Shown: piece after piece, positions 5,088 to 6,522 of the stretch
How the letters are laid out: each line of letters opens with the position of its first letter
Numbering within the stretch: the first letter of the stretch is position 1
Assembly: GCA_903951185.1 (NCBI GenBank)
Contig: CAJBBC010000114.1
Location: forward strand, 1-6,522
DNA length: 6,522 nt
Direction: 5' to 3'
Source: an uncultured Actinomycetes bacterium
GTDB taxonomy: Bacteria; Actinomycetota; Actinomycetes; S36-B12; UBA5976
The notes under the pieces: generated by a model
What the model was told of the DNA's origin: nothing
Database searches by the model: none
Seen by the model: the letters and a program-made list of their open reading frames with translations, nothing else
Program-made: the position numbers and the translations under genes

Positions 5088-6278
5088 CTATAAGCCGATT
5101 TCTGATTCGGCTATTGAGCCTGCAGGTACTGGGTTTTTCACTGCTAAAACAAGGGCTAGGGCAAGGGCTAACCCTGGGATCGCAAAAGCCAGCGCCATAC
5201 TACTGAAATCAGCTGTAGCCCCAACCAGGAATGGGATGAAGCCAGCGGCTGAGCCTGAACCAACTGAGAACATGGCCGCCGCTCGATCTGTTCGGCCCTG
5301 ACTCGCCCGCATCATTCGGGTAATGCCAAGCGGAAAATGAACTGACATGAACAGCCCCATTAAGCCAAGGGCCGGTAATTGTACGTATTGATTTTGACCT
5401 TGCCAGAAAACAATAAAACTTAACAAAGTTAGTAAAAGTGAAAGTCGATAAAGTTTTTCGACATCGTGGGTCTCAACTAATCGAGATCCGAGAAACCTTC
5501 CAATAGCCATGCCAAGTACAACAGTTCCGACAGCACCAGTGGCAAACGCAATACTTAAACCACTTTGCACTCGAAGTAGTTCAGATGCCCAAGTTAAAGT
5601 CGAAGCTTCGATTGCAGTTGTACAAGAAATTGCCAGCCACGCTGCCCAATAAAGTTTTGGTAATGGCCCAGGTTGGTCGTGATCGGCTGAGCTTTCAAAT
5701 GTCTTTGCCGAACCAAATGCTGAAGTGTCCCGACCGCGAAATAACTCGATCGCTAAAAATGCTAAAACTATCCAGCCAAGGCCAATCCGCCAGCCAAAGC
5801 CAGTTGCAATACCAACACCCAAAATAATTGGCGCAATAAATCCGACTAATGCGCCAAGTGCATTCACTTCACTTATCGCAGCCGGCGCTGCTTCACCGTG
5901 ATGGTTATTTAGAAATGCAGCATTACATTGGATTATCAAAATACCTGAGTAACCACAAATGAACATACTAGGAATTGTGAAGTTAATACTTGGGCCATTA
6001 ACAAAAAGTAGTAAGCCAATGATCATGCCCATCGCACCACTACGGATGACATTACCTCGACCAAATTTATGGATTAAGTAAGTTGAAGTAAGACCAGCCA
6101 AAATTGAACCCACTGAACCCGAAACATTATGAAATGCCATTACAGTTCTAGTAACACCAAGGTCTTCGCGTAATAGGGCAAATGCTGGGCCCATTCCAAA
6201 GATAAACCAGCTCATTGCCGCCACCTGGGCGTAAGTGATTTTTGTTAATCGATCACGCTGAAAGGAAACCTTGGCCAT
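5088..6278 (-). CDS. Major facilitator superfamily transporter, 12 TM, substrate unknown
   Basis: A 396-residue inner-membrane secondary transporter. Hydrophobic segments fall at about 15-36, 46-68, 78-94, 99-122, 136-160, 163-181, then a polar loop (182-208), and 208-230, 240-262, 277-294, 299-320, 333-353, 360-381, giving the 6+6 MFS layout. Motif A appears degenerate between TM2 and TM3 (HKFGRGNVIRSG, 70-81) and clearer between TM8 and TM9 (GRFLGSRLVE, 260-269). TM1 carries FGMGPAF. Motif C, expected of drug antiporters in TM5, is not obvious, so uptake or a metabolite role is as likely as drug efflux. The ATG at 6278 has only AGGG about 10 nt upstream; that site lies in the loop of a 5-bp repeat (AGTGC 6279-6283 / GCACT 6295-6299). 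It follows the sulfur-carrier gene by 28 nt on the same strand, so co-transcription is likely. No strong terminator follows it. Confidence 0.88.
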   Translation of the reverse strand: MAKVSFQRDRLTKITYAQVAAMSWFIFGMGPAFALLREDLGVTRTVMAFHNVSGSVGSILAGLTSTYLIHKFGRGNVIRSGAMGMIIGLLLFVNGPSINFTIPSMFICGYSGILIIQCNAAFLNNHHGEAAPAAISEVNALGALVGFIAPIILGVGIATGFGWRIGLGWIVLAFLAIELFRGRDTSAFGSAKTFESSADHDQPGPLPKLYWAAWLAISCTTAIEASTLTWASELLRVQSGLSIAFATGAVGTVVLGMAIGRFLGSRLVETHDVEKLYRLSLLLTLLSFIVFWQGQNQYVQLPALGLMGLFMSVHFPLGITRMMRASQGRTDRAAAMFSVGSGSAAGFIPFLVGATADFSSMALAFAIPGLALALALVLAVKNPVPAGSIAESEIGL

Positions 6279-6306
6279 AGTGCTTAACCCTACGGCACTT
6301 AATTAA

Positions 6307-6522
6307 TTAGCCACCAGCAACAGCTGGAACTATCGAAACTGAACAACCAGCTGGAGTTGGTGTGTTCAATCCATCCAAAGTACGAACGTCATCGTCATCG
6401 ACATATAGATTTACAAACCTGCGCAGTTCACCGCTGTCACTAACTACGCGCTGCAAAATTCCAGGTGCCATTTTTTCGAGTGCATCAAGTACACCTTTGA
6501 GTGTTTCTACTTCTGGCGTTAT
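6307..6522 (-). CDS. MoaD/ThiS-family ubiquitin-like sulfur carrier (CysO-like), 5'-truncated
   Basis: The - strand frame is open from the window edge to the TAA at 6307-6309, giving the last 71 residues of a protein that is usually about 90. It reads LRRFVNLYVDDDDVRTLDGL and ends SVSIVPAVAGG. The RFVNxYVxDEDVR-type core and C-terminal VAGG are nearly those of Mycobacterium CysO. In this family the terminal Gly-Gly is adenylated and thiocarboxylated by an E1-like enzyme (MoeZ/MoeB type) and then donates sulfur, for CysO to cysteine via CysM. No cysM or mec gene is adjacent on the visible side; an MFS gene follows 28 nt downstream. From memory, a related MoaD-like gene sits near threonine synthase, a cold shock gene and groEL2 in Streptomyces, so the acceptor pathway could differ from cysteine synthesis. 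Family assignment is firm; the exact pathway is open. The N-terminus and start are outside the window. Confidence 0.88.
   Translation of the reverse strand: MTPEVETLKGVLDALEKMAPGILQRVVSDSGELRRFVNLYVDDDDVRTLDGLNTPTPAGCSVSIVPAVAGG

Noticed and set aside
5585..5827. 80-residue + strand ORF inside the MFS gene
   Set aside because: Antisense to a well-supported membrane protein; Lys/Gln/Ser-rich with no recognisable domain.

Overview
The window looks like chromosome from a streamlined, fairly AT-rich actinobacterium. Four things point there. A bacterial XPB helicase lies directly behind the XPB-N/WYL-type 'helicase-associated' protein, a pairing I know from Actinobacteria (Rv0862c/Rv0861c in Mycobacterium). 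A groEL without groES ends in a Gly-Met-rich tail and carries HrcA/CIRCE operators. A CspA-type cold shock gene sits next to groEL. A MoaD/ThiS-like protein ends in VAGG and closely resembles actinobacterial CysO. Codons are mostly A/T-ending and intergenic gaps are short, as in freshwater or marine Nanopelagicales-like (acI) lineages. That placement is inference from style, not a database match.

Left part (1-2358, + strand): the 3' end of the helicase-associated gene overlaps the start of xpb by 8 bases, so the two are almost certainly translationally coupled. After a 112-base gap holding three alternating 7-mers comes an unrecognised 60-residue acidic helical protein (2471-2653, +). A strong bidirectional terminator (2664-2695) ends this side and also serves groEL converging from the right.

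Middle (2711-4660, - strand): groL, with a hairpin-forming duplication of its own 3' end, two CIRCE elements flanking a -10 box, and a perfect 12-bp palindrome in its leader just upstream of the Shine-Dalgarno. Next comes the terminator of the cold shock gene.

Right part (4676-6522, - strand): a cold shock protein with a leader of about 210 nt that contains a hairpin, a 12-helix MFS transporter of unknown substrate, and, 28 bases upstream of it, the C-terminal 71 residues of a MoaD/ThiS-like sulfur carrier running off the window edge. The carrier and the transporter are probably one operon.

The window is mostly conserved housekeeping, DNA-repair and stress genes. I do not see a defence island, mobile element, CRISPR array, tRNA or rRNA. 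The less-explained items are the XPB partner protein, the small helical protein with its repeat-bearing upstream region, the palindrome in the groEL leader, and the transporter coupled to the sulfur-carrier gene.
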